Source: Balneolaceae bacterium
GTDB taxonomy: Bacteria; Bacteroidota; Rhodothermia; Balneolales; Balneolaceae
DNA length: 64,000 nucleotides
Direction: 5' to 3'
Assembly: GCA_009711805.1 (NCBI GenBank)
Contig: VEMX01000012.1
Span: forward strand, 124,001 to 188,000
The notes below the pieces were generated by a model. It was not told the origin of the DNA. It was given only the letters and a program-made list of their open reading frames with translations, and ran no database searches. Below are positions 18,252 through 26,984 of this stretch, in pieces. Every line of letters begins with the position of its first letter. Position 1 is the stretch's first letter. A program made the position numbers and the translations under genes.

Positions 18252-19361
18252 ATGAAGAGAGTAGCTTCACTTATACTTGTTTTATTATTCGCTATTAGCT
18301 GTACAAAAGACAATCCTGAAGGTCCCAGCCCCGATGATTTTGATCGAAAGGCTATTCTTGAAAATTGGGCCGATAATATCATAATACCTGCTTTTACTGA
18401 TTTTTCAGATAAAGCTGAGGAGTTAAAAACAAAAGCTGATGTTTTTACAACCAATCCCGATCAGCAGTCCCTGACTGAACTGCGTTCAGCCTGGAAAACA
18501 GCCTACCTCTCTTTTCAACATGTTTCTATGTTTGAAATGGGAAAAGCTATGGACCTCCGGTTCCGAGACAACCTGAATATATATCCAACTGATACTACCG
18601 AAATACAAGACAATATTCAGACCGGCTCTTATAACCTGGAGCTGCCTTCACTAAATGATAGCCAGGGTTTTCCGGCCCTGGACTACCTCTTGTATGGACT
18701 GGGGGAAGAGACCGGAGAAATCCTCACATTTTATACCGCCCATCAAGATGCTGAAGCTTATAAAAGCTATTTAACGGATCTCACAAACCGAATTGATTGG
18801 CTTACAAAACAGGTGCTAAACGACTGGACATCCGGTTACCGCAATGAGTTTGTAGATAATTTCGGAAATGGAGCCAATGCTTCCATCGATATGATGGTGA
18901 ATGACTATATTTTCTATTATGAAAAATATTTACGAGCTGGCAAAATAGGAATCCCTGCCGGGGTTTTTTCAGGTTCGTCTTTGAATACCCATGTTGAAGC
19001 TTACTACAGCAAAGACTTTTCCAAAGCCCTGTTTAATGAAGCATTAGATGCTTCTCAAAACTTCTTTAACGGAACACATTTTGAATCTCAGCAAACGGGA
19101 GAAAGCCTCAACTCATACCTTCACTTTCTACAAACCATGAAGGAAGGTACCGACCTGGCAAGCCTGGTTAACACGCAGTTCGAAGCAGTACGGACAAAAG
19201 CCGATCATTTAAATGCAAACTTTGCCCTGCAGGTAGAAACTGATAACAACGCTATGCTTTCCACTTATGATGAACTTCAAAAAAATGTTGTTCTCCTGAA
19301 AGTAGATATGCTACAGGCTTTAAATATCAATGTAGACTATGTTGATGCAGACGGTGATTAA
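18252..19361 (+). CDS. imelysin-family (M75-like) lipoprotein
   Basis: Periplasmic or outer-membrane lipoprotein of 369 residues. The signal is RVASLILVLLFAISC with Cys17. The fold is expected to be the duplicated four-helix bundle of imelysin/IrpA-type iron-regulated proteins. The canonical GxHxxE motif appears here as GFPALDYLLYG (near residue 139), so both the His and the Glu are replaced. This argues against peptidase-type metal chemistry at that site and fits a divergent subfamily. It is followed 2 bases later by the HTTM gene and lies in the DUF4856-to-TonB operon, which supports an iron-related role. Confidence 0.88.
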   Translation: MKRVASLILVLLFAISCTKDNPEGPSPDDFDRKAILENWADNIIIPAFTDFSDKAEELKTKADVFTTNPDQQSLTELRSAWKTAYLSFQHVSMFEMGKAMDLRFRDNLNIYPTDTTEIQDNIQTGSYNLELPSLNDSQGFPALDYLLYGLGEETGEILTFYTAHQDAEAYKSYLTDLTNRIDWLTKQVLNDWTSGYRNEFVDNFGNGANASIDMMVNDYIFYYEKYLRAGKIGIPAGVFSGSSLNTHVEAYYSKDFSKALFNEALDASQNFFNGTHFESQQTGESLNSYLHFLQTMKEGTDLASLVNTQFEAVRTKADHLNANFALQVETDNNAMLSTYDELQKNVVLLKVDMLQALNINVDYVDADGD

Positions 19362-19363
19362 AA

Positions 19364-20734
19364 GTGACTAACTTCTCACTCAAAGCATATGTTAAAACAT
19401 CTTCCAATGCAGCTCCATTAGCTGTTTTCAGGGTGTTTTTTGGCCTGCTTATGCTCATTAGCATTATTAGGTTTGCAGCTAATGGCTGGATCAATAAGCT
19501 GTACATTCAGCCAGATTTCTTCTTCTCCTATTATGGTTTTGAATGGGTTCGGCCCTTAGGTGACTTCACCTATATTCTTTTTGTGATCTGCGGACTCTCA
19601 GCCCTTTTCGTTTCCCTGGGATATCAGTATCGGTTCTCTATCATTACTTTTTTCCTCAGCTTCACCTATATCGAACTGATGGACAAAACCACCTACCTCA
19701 ATCACTATTACTTTATCAGTATTCTCAGCTTTTTACTGATATTTTTGCCCGCTCATGCCTATTTCTCCATAGACGCCCTCAAAAATGAACACCTTCGTTC
19801 ACAAAAAGTACCGGCCTGGACGATTGATTCTGTTAAGCTGCTCATTATGATGGTTTACTTTTACGCCGGGCTTGCTAAACTCAACTCCGACTGGCTGATC
19901 GAAGCTATGCCCCTGCAAATCTGGCTGCCTGCTAAATACTCACTTCCTCTTTTAGGCGATTTCCTTCAGCAGCAATGGACACACTATGCCTTTAGCTGGG
20001 CTGGCGCCATATATGATCTTACCATACCTTTTCTCCTCATTATGAAAAGGACACGTATCCTGGCTTTTGTCCTGGTCGTTATTTTTCATGCCTTGACCAG
20101 GGTGCTGTTCCCTATCGGGATGTTTCCATACATCATGATTGTAAATGCCCTCATCTTTTTTGATGCTGGCTTGCACAATAAGATTCTGAGTTTTATCTCC
20201 CGTCTCCTTAAAATTTCCAAACAGAAATTTGATAACGCCAAAGTGTACTCCTTTCCTTCTGCATGGGTAAAGAAAGCTTCTATGGGAGTCATCACCTTAT
20301 TTTTTGTTTTCCAGCTTCTCTTCCCATTCCGGTATCTACTGTACCCCGGAGAGTTATTTTGGAATGAAGAAGGATTTCGTTTCTCATGGCGGGTTATGTT
20401 GATCGAAAAGGCTGGTTATGCAAATTTCAAGGTGGTAAATCCCGACAATGGCAATCGGTTTTACGTAGATAACACCCAATTTCTAACCCGTTTCCAGGAG
20501 AAACAAATGTCTACCCAGGCAGACTTCATCCTGGAATATGCACACTACCTTGAAGATCACTATACAAAGCAAGGCCTCCGTAATCCCAAAATCTATGTCG
20601 AAAGCTTTGTGGCCCTTAATGGCCGCCGGAGCCGCCCCTACATCAATCCGGATACAGACCTAACCAAAATTAAACCTTCATTGCAACACAAAACCTGGAT
20701 TTTACCTTTTGATGATGAAATTAAAGGCCTGTAG
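19364..20734 (+). CDS. HTTM-domain (vitamin-K-dependent gamma-carboxylase-like) membrane protein
   Basis: Inner-membrane protein of 456 residues with four or more hydrophobic helices in the first 300 residues and a soluble C-terminal part. The HTTM (horizontally transferred transmembrane) domain is recognised from its opening APLAVFRVFFGLLMLISIIRF and from NHYYFISILSFLLIFLPAH. HTTM proteins are distant relatives of gamma-glutamyl carboxylase; activity in bacteria is unproven. The start is a GTG two bases after the imelysin stop. The end overlaps the TonB receptor gene. It may support maturation of the receptor or lipoproteins in this operon, which is a guess. Confidence 0.87.
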   Translation: MTNFSLKAYVKTSSNAAPLAVFRVFFGLLMLISIIRFAANGWINKLYIQPDFFFSYYGFEWVRPLGDFTYILFVICGLSALFVSLGYQYRFSIITFFLSFTYIELMDKTTYLNHYYFISILSFLLIFLPAHAYFSIDALKNEHLRSQKVPAWTIDSVKLLIMMVYFYAGLAKLNSDWLIEAMPLQIWLPAKYSLPLLGDFLQQQWTHYAFSWAGAIYDLTIPFLLIMKRTRILAFVLVVIFHALTRVLFPIGMFPYIMIVNALIFFDAGLHNKILSFISRLLKISKQKFDNAKVYSFPSAWVKKASMGVITLFFVFQLLFPFRYLLYPGELFWNEEGFRFSWRVMLIEKAGYANFKVVNPDNGNRFYVDNTQFLTRFQEKQMSTQADFILEYAHYLEDHYTKQGLRNPKIYVESFVALNGRRSRPYINPDTDLTKIKPSLQHKTWILPFDDEIKGL

Positions 20735-23201
20735 TTTTCTTTTGTTTCTACTGCTGTGGCAGCTGCCGTCTATAGCGGATGCCCAACACACGCTCTCGGG
20801 ATATGTTTTAAATAAACATACCAATACCCCTGTTGAAGCCGCTGAAATCTATGACAATGATGCAGGAAAATCTTACCGTTCTAACTCTGAGGGGTTTTTC
20901 GAAATTAACGGCCTCCCCCCAGGAACCTATACCCTCTATTTCTTCAAACTTGGCTATGCCGTTCAGCATAAAGCTGTTATTGTTGAAGGAGATACTGCCC
21001 TAAACGTTAAGCTTAAAAAGCTTTCCGGCGAACTCACCGAAGTAGCAGTTATTGATCAGCGTAATAAAATCTTTCAGCTTAAAAGGCTTCGCGAAGTTGA
21101 GGGAACTTCTATTTATGCAGGTAAAAAAAATGAAGTGATATCTGTGGACCAGATAGTAGCAAACACAGCAGCCAATAACGCCCGGCAAATCTATTCACAA
21201 GTTTCCGGTTTAAATATATACGAATCCAACGATGCCGGACTTCAGCTCAATATCGGAGGGCGCGGGCTTGATCCCAACCGCTCCTCAAATTTCAATATTC
21301 GTCAAAACAGCTACGACATCAGTGCTGACGTGCTTGGGTATCCCGAAAGCTATTATACCCCACCTGCCGAAGCGCTCAATGAAATTCAAATTATTCGTGG
21401 AGCAGCTTCTCTGCAGTATGGCACCCAATTTGGCGGGCTGATTAATTTTGTCATGAAGAAGCCGAACCCTGATAAAAAAATCCTCCTTTCCTCCCGAGAA
21501 TCCATTGGCTCAAACAATCTGATTACATCCTTTAACAGCCTGAGCGGTACCAGTGGCAGAGTAGGGTACTATGGATATTTCAACTTTAAGAAGGGAGACG
21601 GTTTCCGCCCTAATTCAGGTTTCGAGTCAAACAATCTATATTTCTACACGAATTATAAATTGAATGACCGAACTCAATTCAGCTTCGATTTAACCTACCT
21701 CGACTACCTGGCTCAGCAAGCCGGTGGACTTACCGACTCTCAGTTCTATCAAGATCCCACTTATAGCAACCGAAGCCGAAATTGGTTTAAAGTAGACTGG
21801 AAACTGGCCTCCCTGCGTTTTGAGCACAAGTTCTCTTATCAGTCTCGCCTCAGCATTCTTGCTTATGGATTGGATGCCTCACGTAAATCTGTAGGCTTCC
21901 GTACCAACCGGGTATCCCAACAAGACGACCTCAATGCTCCCCGTGATCTCATTGTAGGAAACTTCAACAACTGGGGAAGTGAAGTGCGGTTTTTAAACCG
22001 CTACACTATTGGAGATAAAAATGCGGTTTTCCTTATTGGGACTAAATATTATCAGTCCAGAAACACTGCCGTTCAGGGGCCGGGAACCACCAGTTCAACC
22101 GCAGATTTTACTCTTGCTGAGGATCAATTCCCCCATTATCCCAACCAATCAGATTTTGTTTTCCCCAACAAAAATTTGGCTGTTTTTGGCGAACACATCT
22201 TTTATCTAAAAGACAACCTGTCTATCACTCCGGGCTTTAGATTTGAATACATCAAAACAAAAAGTGAAGGAATTTTTAAACGAATCAACTTTGACCTGGC
22301 CGGAAATCCCATCCAAAACCAAACGTTTGAAGACAACCGAACCTTTGAACGGAACTTCATTTTATTGGGGATAGGATTCAGCTATTTGCCTACAGAGACA
22401 ACCGAACTGTACGGCAACGTTTCGCAGAACTACCGCTCAGTCACATTTAACGACATTCGAATCATAAATCCTTCTTTCCAGGTAGACCCCAACATTAGCG
22501 ACGAAAGCGGTTTTACAGCCGATTTTGGGATTCGTGGAAGAATTGAGGAGTCTCTCTCCTATGACCTTGGCGGCTACGGACTCTTATACAACGATCGCCT
22601 GGGAGAAGTACTCCGCCCCGAAACACGAAAAAATGCCGATGGTGACCTTGAAGAAACCGGAAGGGTTGTTCGGTTCAGAGGCAATATTGGCCAGGCTTTT
22701 ATGTACGGATTGGAAAGCCTTATTGAATGGAATACCATCCCAACACTCGGATTAGATGCAAATGACTTTAAGCTTAATGTGTTTTTGAATACAGCCATTA
22801 CCCAATCAGAGTACTTCGGGTCTGAAATTCCCGGTGTGGAGCACAACAAGGTAGAATTTACACCATACCTTAATCTAAAATCCGGATTGAGGTTTGGATA
22901 TAAAAATATACTGGGGAGCCTGCAATACACCTACCTTTCCCGCCAATACACCGATGCCTCCAATGCTCAGCAAAACAAAAGAGACAACCAGAGCGGCATA
23001 CGTGGTGAAATTCCTGCTTATGATGTACTTGACCTCTCACTTTCGTGGACATACCGAATGCTGAAAGTGGAATCTGGTATCAACAATGTGATGGATAACT
23101 ATTATTTCACACGGCGTGCAACAGGTTATCCAGGGCCGGGCATCATCCCATCTGCCCCCTGTAGTTGGTACATCACCCTTCAGCTAAAGCTTGGGATATA
23201 G
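20712..23201 (+). CDS. TonB-dependent outer-membrane receptor, FecA-like
   Basis: Outer-membrane 22-strand barrel for import of a metal complex. After a signal peptide ending SIADAQ it has a carboxypeptidase-regulatory-like domain (LSGYVLNKHTNTPVEAAEIY onward, about residues 26-105), then a plug domain with IIRGAASLQYGTQFGGLINF, and a C-terminal barrel ending in an aromatic-rich strand. The gene begins inside the HTTM gene. TTG-ATG-ATG are adjacent from 20709, and I take the first ATG at 20712. No strong ribosome site is visible, so translation is likely coupled. Substrate is not readable, but operon context and the Fur-like sites favour an iron chelate. Confidence 0.92.
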   Translation: MMKLKACSFLLFLLLWQLPSIADAQHTLSGYVLNKHTNTPVEAAEIYDNDAGKSYRSNSEGFFEINGLPPGTYTLYFFKLGYAVQHKAVIVEGDTALNVKLKKLSGELTEVAVIDQRNKIFQLKRLREVEGTSIYAGKKNEVISVDQIVANTAANNARQIYSQVSGLNIYESNDAGLQLNIGGRGLDPNRSSNFNIRQNSYDISADVLGYPESYYTPPAEALNEIQIIRGAASLQYGTQFGGLINFVMKKPNPDKKILLSSRESIGSNNLITSFNSLSGTSGRVGYYGYFNFKKGDGFRPNSGFESNNLYFYTNYKLNDRTQFSFDLTYLDYLAQQAGGLTDSQFYQDPTYSNRSRNWFKVDWKLASLRFEHKFSYQSRLSILAYGLDASRKSVGFRTNRVSQQDDLNAPRDLIVGNFNNWGSEVRFLNRYTIGDKNAVFLIGTKYYQSRNTAVQGPGTTSSTADFTLAEDQFPHYPNQSDFVFPNKNLAVFGEHIFYLKDNLSITPGFRFEYIKTKSEGIFKRINFDLAGNPIQNQTFEDNRTFERNFILLGIGFSYLPTETTELYGNVSQNYRSVTFNDIRIINPSFQVDPNISDESGFTADFGIRGRIEESLSYDLGGYGLLYNDRLGEVLRPETRKNADGDLEETGRVVRFRGNIGQAFMYGLESLIEWNTIPTLGLDANDFKLNVFLNTAITQSEYFGSEIPGVEHNKVEFTPYLNLKSGLRFGYKNILGSLQYTYLSRQYTDASNAQQNKRDNQSGIRGEIPAYDVLDLSLSWTYRMLKVESGINNVMDNYYFTRRATGYPGPGIIPSAPCSWYITLQLKLGI

Positions 23202-23278
23202 TTTCTCCACTTTAGAAGGAGGATATTCCTTATCTTGAGGGCGTTTCAATTCATCACAGATCAAATATTCATCAACTA

Positions 23279-24373
23279 ATGAGATATCTATCTTTCTTTG
23301 TTGCAGCATTGATTGCAGTTACGGCCTGCCAACCTGAATCAGACAAAAGTTCTGAGAGTTCTTACGATCCTGCCCTGGATACATTGAAATATGAACAGGA
23401 AGTACACCTCAAGAATGTTCGCCAGCTTACCTTTGGGGCCGATAATGCTGAAGCTTACTGGAGTTATGACAACACCAAGCTGATTTTTCAATCGAACAAC
23501 CCGGAATGGGGAGTAGACTGTGATCAGGTTTTTTATATGGATATCACCCCAAAAAAAGAAGGTGACCAGCCTCCCATGATCAGTACCGGGCAGGGGCGTA
23601 CAACTTGTTCTTTTTTCATGCCTGGAGATTCCCTGGCTGTGTACTCTACCACCCATATGGATGATCCAAACTGCCCACCTGAGCCCGACCGATCGGGAGG
23701 AGCTTATGTATGGCCGGTTTATGAAGGATATGATATTGTGGTGGCCGACCTACAAGGCAATACCGTTGATACCCTCACCCATACGCCAGGGTATGATGCA
23801 GAACCCACCCTCTCACCACAGGGTGATAAAATCGTGTTTACCTCTATGCGGAGCGGCGATTTAGAGCTGTACATTATGGATACTGATGGTTCAAATGTAG
23901 TCCAGGTAACTGATGAGTTGGGATATGACGGGGGCGCTTTCTTCTCCCCTGATGGTAAACAGCTTGTATTCCGTGCTTCGCGCCCCAAAACTGAAGAAGA
24001 AATTTCTAAATACAAATCACTACTGGAACAGGGATTGGTTGAACCCACAAACATGGAACTATTTGTAGTGAATGTGGATGGCTCAGGTCTCAAACAAATT
24101 ACCGATCTTGGTAATGCCAATTGGGCTCCCTATTTCCATCCATCGGGAGATAAAATCATCTTTTCCTCCAATCATAAATCAAAGCGGGGTTTCCCTTTTA
24201 ACCTCTTCATGATTAACACTGATGGCACCGGCCTGAAACAAATCACCTTTGACGACACCTTCGATTCCTTCCCCATGTTTTCCTATGACGGTGAGAAGAT
24301 CGTGTTTGGGTCGAACCGGCATAATGGAGGCGACCGATCTACTAATATTTTTGTAGCCGATTGGGTAGAATAG
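23279..24373 (+). CDS. TolB-like beta-propeller lipoprotein (PD40 repeats)
   Basis: Lipoprotein of 364 residues with signal RYLSFFVAALIAVTAC and Cys17. It contains repeated PD40/WD40-like units: YDAEPTLSPQGDKIVFTS, GYDGGAFFSPDGKQLVFRA, NWAPYFHPSGDKIIFSS and SFPMFSYDGEKIVFGS. These build a TolB-type propeller, usually a protein- or ligand-binding scaffold. It sits 77 bases after the TonB receptor and may be read from the same transcript. Its C-terminal 17 codons are closely matched by a gene remnant at 30745-30804, showing that a paralogue once existed nearby. Confidence 0.88.
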   Translation: MRYLSFFVAALIAVTACQPESDKSSESSYDPALDTLKYEQEVHLKNVRQLTFGADNAEAYWSYDNTKLIFQSNNPEWGVDCDQVFYMDITPKKEGDQPPMISTGQGRTTCSFFMPGDSLAVYSTTHMDDPNCPPEPDRSGGAYVWPVYEGYDIVVADLQGNTVDTLTHTPGYDAEPTLSPQGDKIVFTSMRSGDLELYIMDTDGSNVVQVTDELGYDGGAFFSPDGKQLVFRASRPKTEEEISKYKSLLEQGLVEPTNMELFVVNVDGSGLKQITDLGNANWAPYFHPSGDKIIFSSNHKSKRGFPFNLFMINTDGTGLKQITFDDTFDSFPMFSYDGEKIVFGSNRHNGGDRSTNIFVADWVE

Positions 24374-24383
24374 GATGAAGTGT

Positions 24384-24420
24384 TTAAGTGTGCATGTGTT
24401 GTAGCACATGCACAACTTAA
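24384..24420 (+). terminator. hairpin terminator after the TolB-like gene
   Basis: TTAAGT plus GTGCATGTG (24384-24398) pair with CACATGCAC and ACTTAA (24405-24420), with a single bulged A and a 6-base loop. A T7 run lies some bases further on. Stem strength and position 10 bases after the stop support termination. Confidence 0.7.
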
Positions 24421-24678
24421 TCTTCCATGCTTCATTTTTTTGTACCACCCAAAGAACCGTTTCACTGTTTCGCGCTCATAAAATCGGGAAGTATAGAAAC
24501 TTCTAATTCCACTTTTCTCTTGCTTCATTGAAGCCATTACCCTGCCAAATACATAAGGGGCAACAACTAACAGCTTATCAAAGCTACCACATATTTGCCT
24601 TTTTAGGACAGAGCAAACAGGAATGCATTTTTTGCTGAGATCCATTCTTTTGGATAGACAAGTTTTAGGTTTTAAAAA

Positions 24679-24705
24679 GTGACTTTTCAAAAAAAGCACG
24701 TCTAA
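24679..24705 (+). promoter_or_regulatory. ECF-type promoter of the sigma gene
   Basis: GTGACTTTT, then 11 bases including an A7 run, then CGTCTAA. Written as GACTT-N15-TCTAA it matches the general ECF pattern (compare GAACTT-N16-TCTGA for E. coli sigma E). The same motif with identical spacing stands before the channel gene at 25521. It implies autoregulation. The start site would be only about 10 bases before the ATG at 24721. Confidence 0.7.
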
Positions 24706-24720
24706 TAAGGAAAAAGGCGA

Positions 24721-25311
24721 ATGAATAGTCCGGCAACGATGGCTAAACAGCTTAAGGAGCTCTCGGATGCAAAATTAGTGCAGCTGAGTATTGGAAACGG
24801 GGACCAAAAAGCATTTGGACTCTTATACGACCGCTATGGAGACCGGGTATTTAATAAATGTATTGCCTTTACTAAATCGGAACTTGATGCAGAGGATTTG
24901 GCTCACGACATCTTTCTAAAGGTGTTTTTAAAGCTTTCAACCTTTAATCAGAAATCCTCTTTCTACACCTGGCTTTATGCCATTACATACAACACCTGTG
25001 TAGACTATGCACGCAAGCAATCCAATAAAAACAGCCAGTCAATTTCGTTCGAGGAAATTGATCAAAAAAGAATAAAAGCATACCACAGCAATAGCGAACA
25101 GCATCTGCTTAAAATGAAAGTAGATCAGCTAAAGCAAGTGTTAACACAACTACCACCACAAGACAAAATGATACTTTTAATGAAGTACCAGGAAGGGTTA
25201 TCCATAGTAGAGCTTCAGGAAGTATTTAACATAGGAAAAAGCGCAGTAAAAATGAGACTACTGCGTGCCCGTGAACGTGCGGTTACCGTTCACAAAGAAC
25301 TCTTTAATTAA
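24721..25311 (+). CDS. ECF-family RNA polymerase sigma factor
   Basis: Sigma-70 family factor of 196 residues with only regions 2 and 4, as in group 4 (ECF) factors. Region 2 spans about 31-100, with AFGLLYDRYGDRVFNKC and DLAHDIFLKVF followed by SSFYTWLYAITYNTCVDYAR. Region 4 spans about 130-190, with LPPQDKMILLMKYQEGLS and GKSAVKMRLLRAR as the helix-turn-helix. A second in-frame ATG at codon 7 (24739) is an alternative start and would fit better if the transcript starts near 24712. The following small gene and an MscS-type channel form its neighbourhood, and the shared promoter motif makes the channel a probable target. Confidence 0.93.
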   Translation: MNSPATMAKQLKELSDAKLVQLSIGNGDQKAFGLLYDRYGDRVFNKCIAFTKSELDAEDLAHDIFLKVFLKLSTFNQKSSFYTWLYAITYNTCVDYARKQSNKNSQSISFEEIDQKRIKAYHSNSEQHLLKMKVDQLKQVLTQLPPQDKMILLMKYQEGLSIVELQEVFNIGKSAVKMRLLRARERAVTVHKELFN

Positions 25312-25324
25312 ATAGGATTAGGTT

Positions 25325-25531
25325 ATGAATACTGACAAATCACACATACATCAAAACCCTTTTCAACAATTGGCAAGAGAACATATTCCTCCGCCAAAGT
25401 TGAAGCATAAAATATTGACCAGCACAAAGTTAGCGTACTTTATGCTGGCTACTGTAGACCTGTTTTCGGTGAAAGCAACAGATACAATCTTCGAATTAAT
25501 AAAAAATTCAGGCTCAGATAGTGACTTTTAA
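25325..25531 (+). CDS. 68-aa protein next to the ECF sigma factor
   Basis: Small protein starting 13 bases after the sigma gene with AGGATTAGG ahead of its ATG. It begins MNTDKSHIHQNPFQQLAREH, continues IPPPKLKHKILTSTKLAYFM and ends acidic. There is a weakly hydrophobic central helix but no clear transmembrane segment and no ZAS zinc motif (HxxxCxxC). Position suggests a regulator or partner of the sigma factor, possibly an unusual anti-sigma factor; the sequence does not prove this. The second promoter copy overlaps its last codons. Confidence 0.6.
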   Translation: MNTDKSHIHQNPFQQLAREHIPPPKLKHKILTSTKLAYFMLATVDLFSVKATDTIFELIKNSGSDSDF

Positions 25532-25547
25532 AAAAAATTCCGTCTAA
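25521..25547 (+). promoter_or_regulatory. ECF-type promoter of the MscS-like channel
   Basis: GTGACTTTT, then 11 bases with an A-run, then CGTCTAA: the same boxes and the same 27-base span as the site at 24679. The predicted start site is about 30 bases before the channel ATG. It overlaps the stop codon of the 68-aa gene. Confidence 0.65.
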
Positions 25548-25583
25548 ACAATAGAAACACGATTAAAAAATAGGTAAAGCTTT

Positions 25584-26426
25584 ATGAATACCATTAAGGA
25601 ATGGGGACAGGTTGTTCAAAATTCGTTTATGGAGTTTTGGGAAAAACTGGTTGATGTACTCCCCCATATTTTTGGCGCTCTTATTTTGTTAATAGTTGGC
25701 TGGGGTATAGCAAAAGTGACAGCCTTTGTTATTAAAAAAATATTGGTTTCAATTAAATTGGATCAGCTTGGAGAAAAACTCGTTGAAACAACATCTCTTG
25801 ATCCGGGACTGTTAAACGTCACTCCCAGCCAGTTGATCTCTAAATTTGTGTACTGGGCTATCTTACTGTTATTCTTTATATCAGCCTCCGACACACTTGG
25901 TTGGACCATGGTTTCAGAATCTATTAATACCCTCTTAAACTATTTGCCCCAGCTATTTAGCTCATTGGTTGTATTTGTAGTAGGACTTTACATAGCAGGA
26001 TTTGTGAAGCAGTTCCTGAACACAGCATTTAATTCAATAGGGCTCGCTGCCGGTACGGTAATCAGCAAAATTGTCTTCTACATCATTCTTTTGATTGTAG
26101 CTACTACCGCTTTAGATCAGGCCGGTATAGACACCTCTCTGATTACCGCCAACATCACCATTATACTTGGAGGACTTTTACTGGCTTTTGCTATCGCTTT
26201 TGGTTACTCATCCAGGGAAGTGTTTGCCAATATTATTTCCTCACTCTATGTACGCAACAACTTTAAGGAAGGACAAAAAATACAAATTGGAGAAGACATT
26301 GCAGGCATCATTAAAAAAATTGACGCAATACATGTCACCCTTCAAACCGAGGGAGATGACATCTTGCTACCTACGCAGGTTCTTATCTCCAAAAAAGTTA
26401 ACAGGGCACCCATTGAACCCGATTGA
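25584..26426 (+). CDS. MscS-like small-conductance mechanosensitive channel protein
   Basis: Inner-membrane protein of 280 residues. The N-terminal amphipathic stretch is followed by a conserved transmembrane-helix segment (VLPHIFGALILLIVGWGIAK, about residues 25-44), three further hydrophobic helices, and the pore-lining type helix LGGLLLAFAIAFGYSSREVFAN. A short MscS-type beta domain comes last (EGQKIQIGEDIAGIIKKIDA). Members relieve osmotic downshock or act as conserved-TM-helix channels. Regulation by the upstream ECF sigma factor is suggested by the shared promoter. A terminator closes the unit at 26517-26546. Confidence 0.88.
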   Translation: MNTIKEWGQVVQNSFMEFWEKLVDVLPHIFGALILLIVGWGIAKVTAFVIKKILVSIKLDQLGEKLVETTSLDPGLLNVTPSQLISKFVYWAILLLFFISASDTLGWTMVSESINTLLNYLPQLFSSLVVFVVGLYIAGFVKQFLNTAFNSIGLAAGTVISKIVFYIILLIVATTALDQAGIDTSLITANITIILGGLLLAFAIAFGYSSREVFANIISSLYVRNNFKEGQKIQIGEDIAGIIKKIDAIHVTLQTEGDDILLPTQVLISKKVNRAPIEPD

Positions 26427-26516
26427 ATATACCATATGTACCAAAATAGGAATGACCCATTCCTAAGCGTTGGTTGGGAACCATTATTGTCACCCCAACC
26501 AGTGACCTAACCTATC

Positions 26517-26546
26517 ATAAGGGGTAGCGTGAAAGCTACCTCTTAT
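26517..26546 (+). terminator. terminator after the MscS-like gene
   Basis: Stem ATAAGGGGTAGC at 26517-26528 pairs with 26535-26546 through 12 pairs (one G-T wobble), with a GTGAAA loop, followed by a T-rich stretch. Two weaker hairpins (AGGAATG/CATTCCT and GGTTGGG/CCCAACC) precede it. Confidence 0.8.
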
Positions 26547-26549
26547 CTT

Positions 26550-26984
26550 CTTTATCGGTCAAAAAGAACTTTATATAACAAGCAACGCAAAAAGCTTGAA
26601 ACTTAAAAAACCAGAGAGGTAAAAAATGTTTATCGTGCTTACATAAAATTCATGCCTGTATAGCTGAATAAATGGAAACATACTCTTTATAAACATCACA
26701 AAATTTGCTCTATGATATCAAATACAACTTTTAGATAACATAACAAGAGAGTTTTAATAAAAAAGGAGATCGCTCCAAAAATATTTTTTTACCGGTTGAG
26801 CGGAAGAGGAAGCTGTTCAGAATAGTAAAGAGTAGCCTTGATCAAGATATTATCCATGCTTAATAAAACTAATATCAGAGAAGCGCTACACTCCCACCTG
26901 GCTTCAGGATGATATGCTTAGTGGTGCCCCCTTACCATCCTTCAGATGAGCATCACTTTCTTAGTAATTTTGAACAAAGTTCAA
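26550..26984. other. non-coding spacer
   Basis: No gene is supported on either strand. The sequence is AT-rich. A short hairpin GGAG-ATCG-CTCC near 26765 is followed by A/T runs. Nothing else is recognised. Confidence 0.4.
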
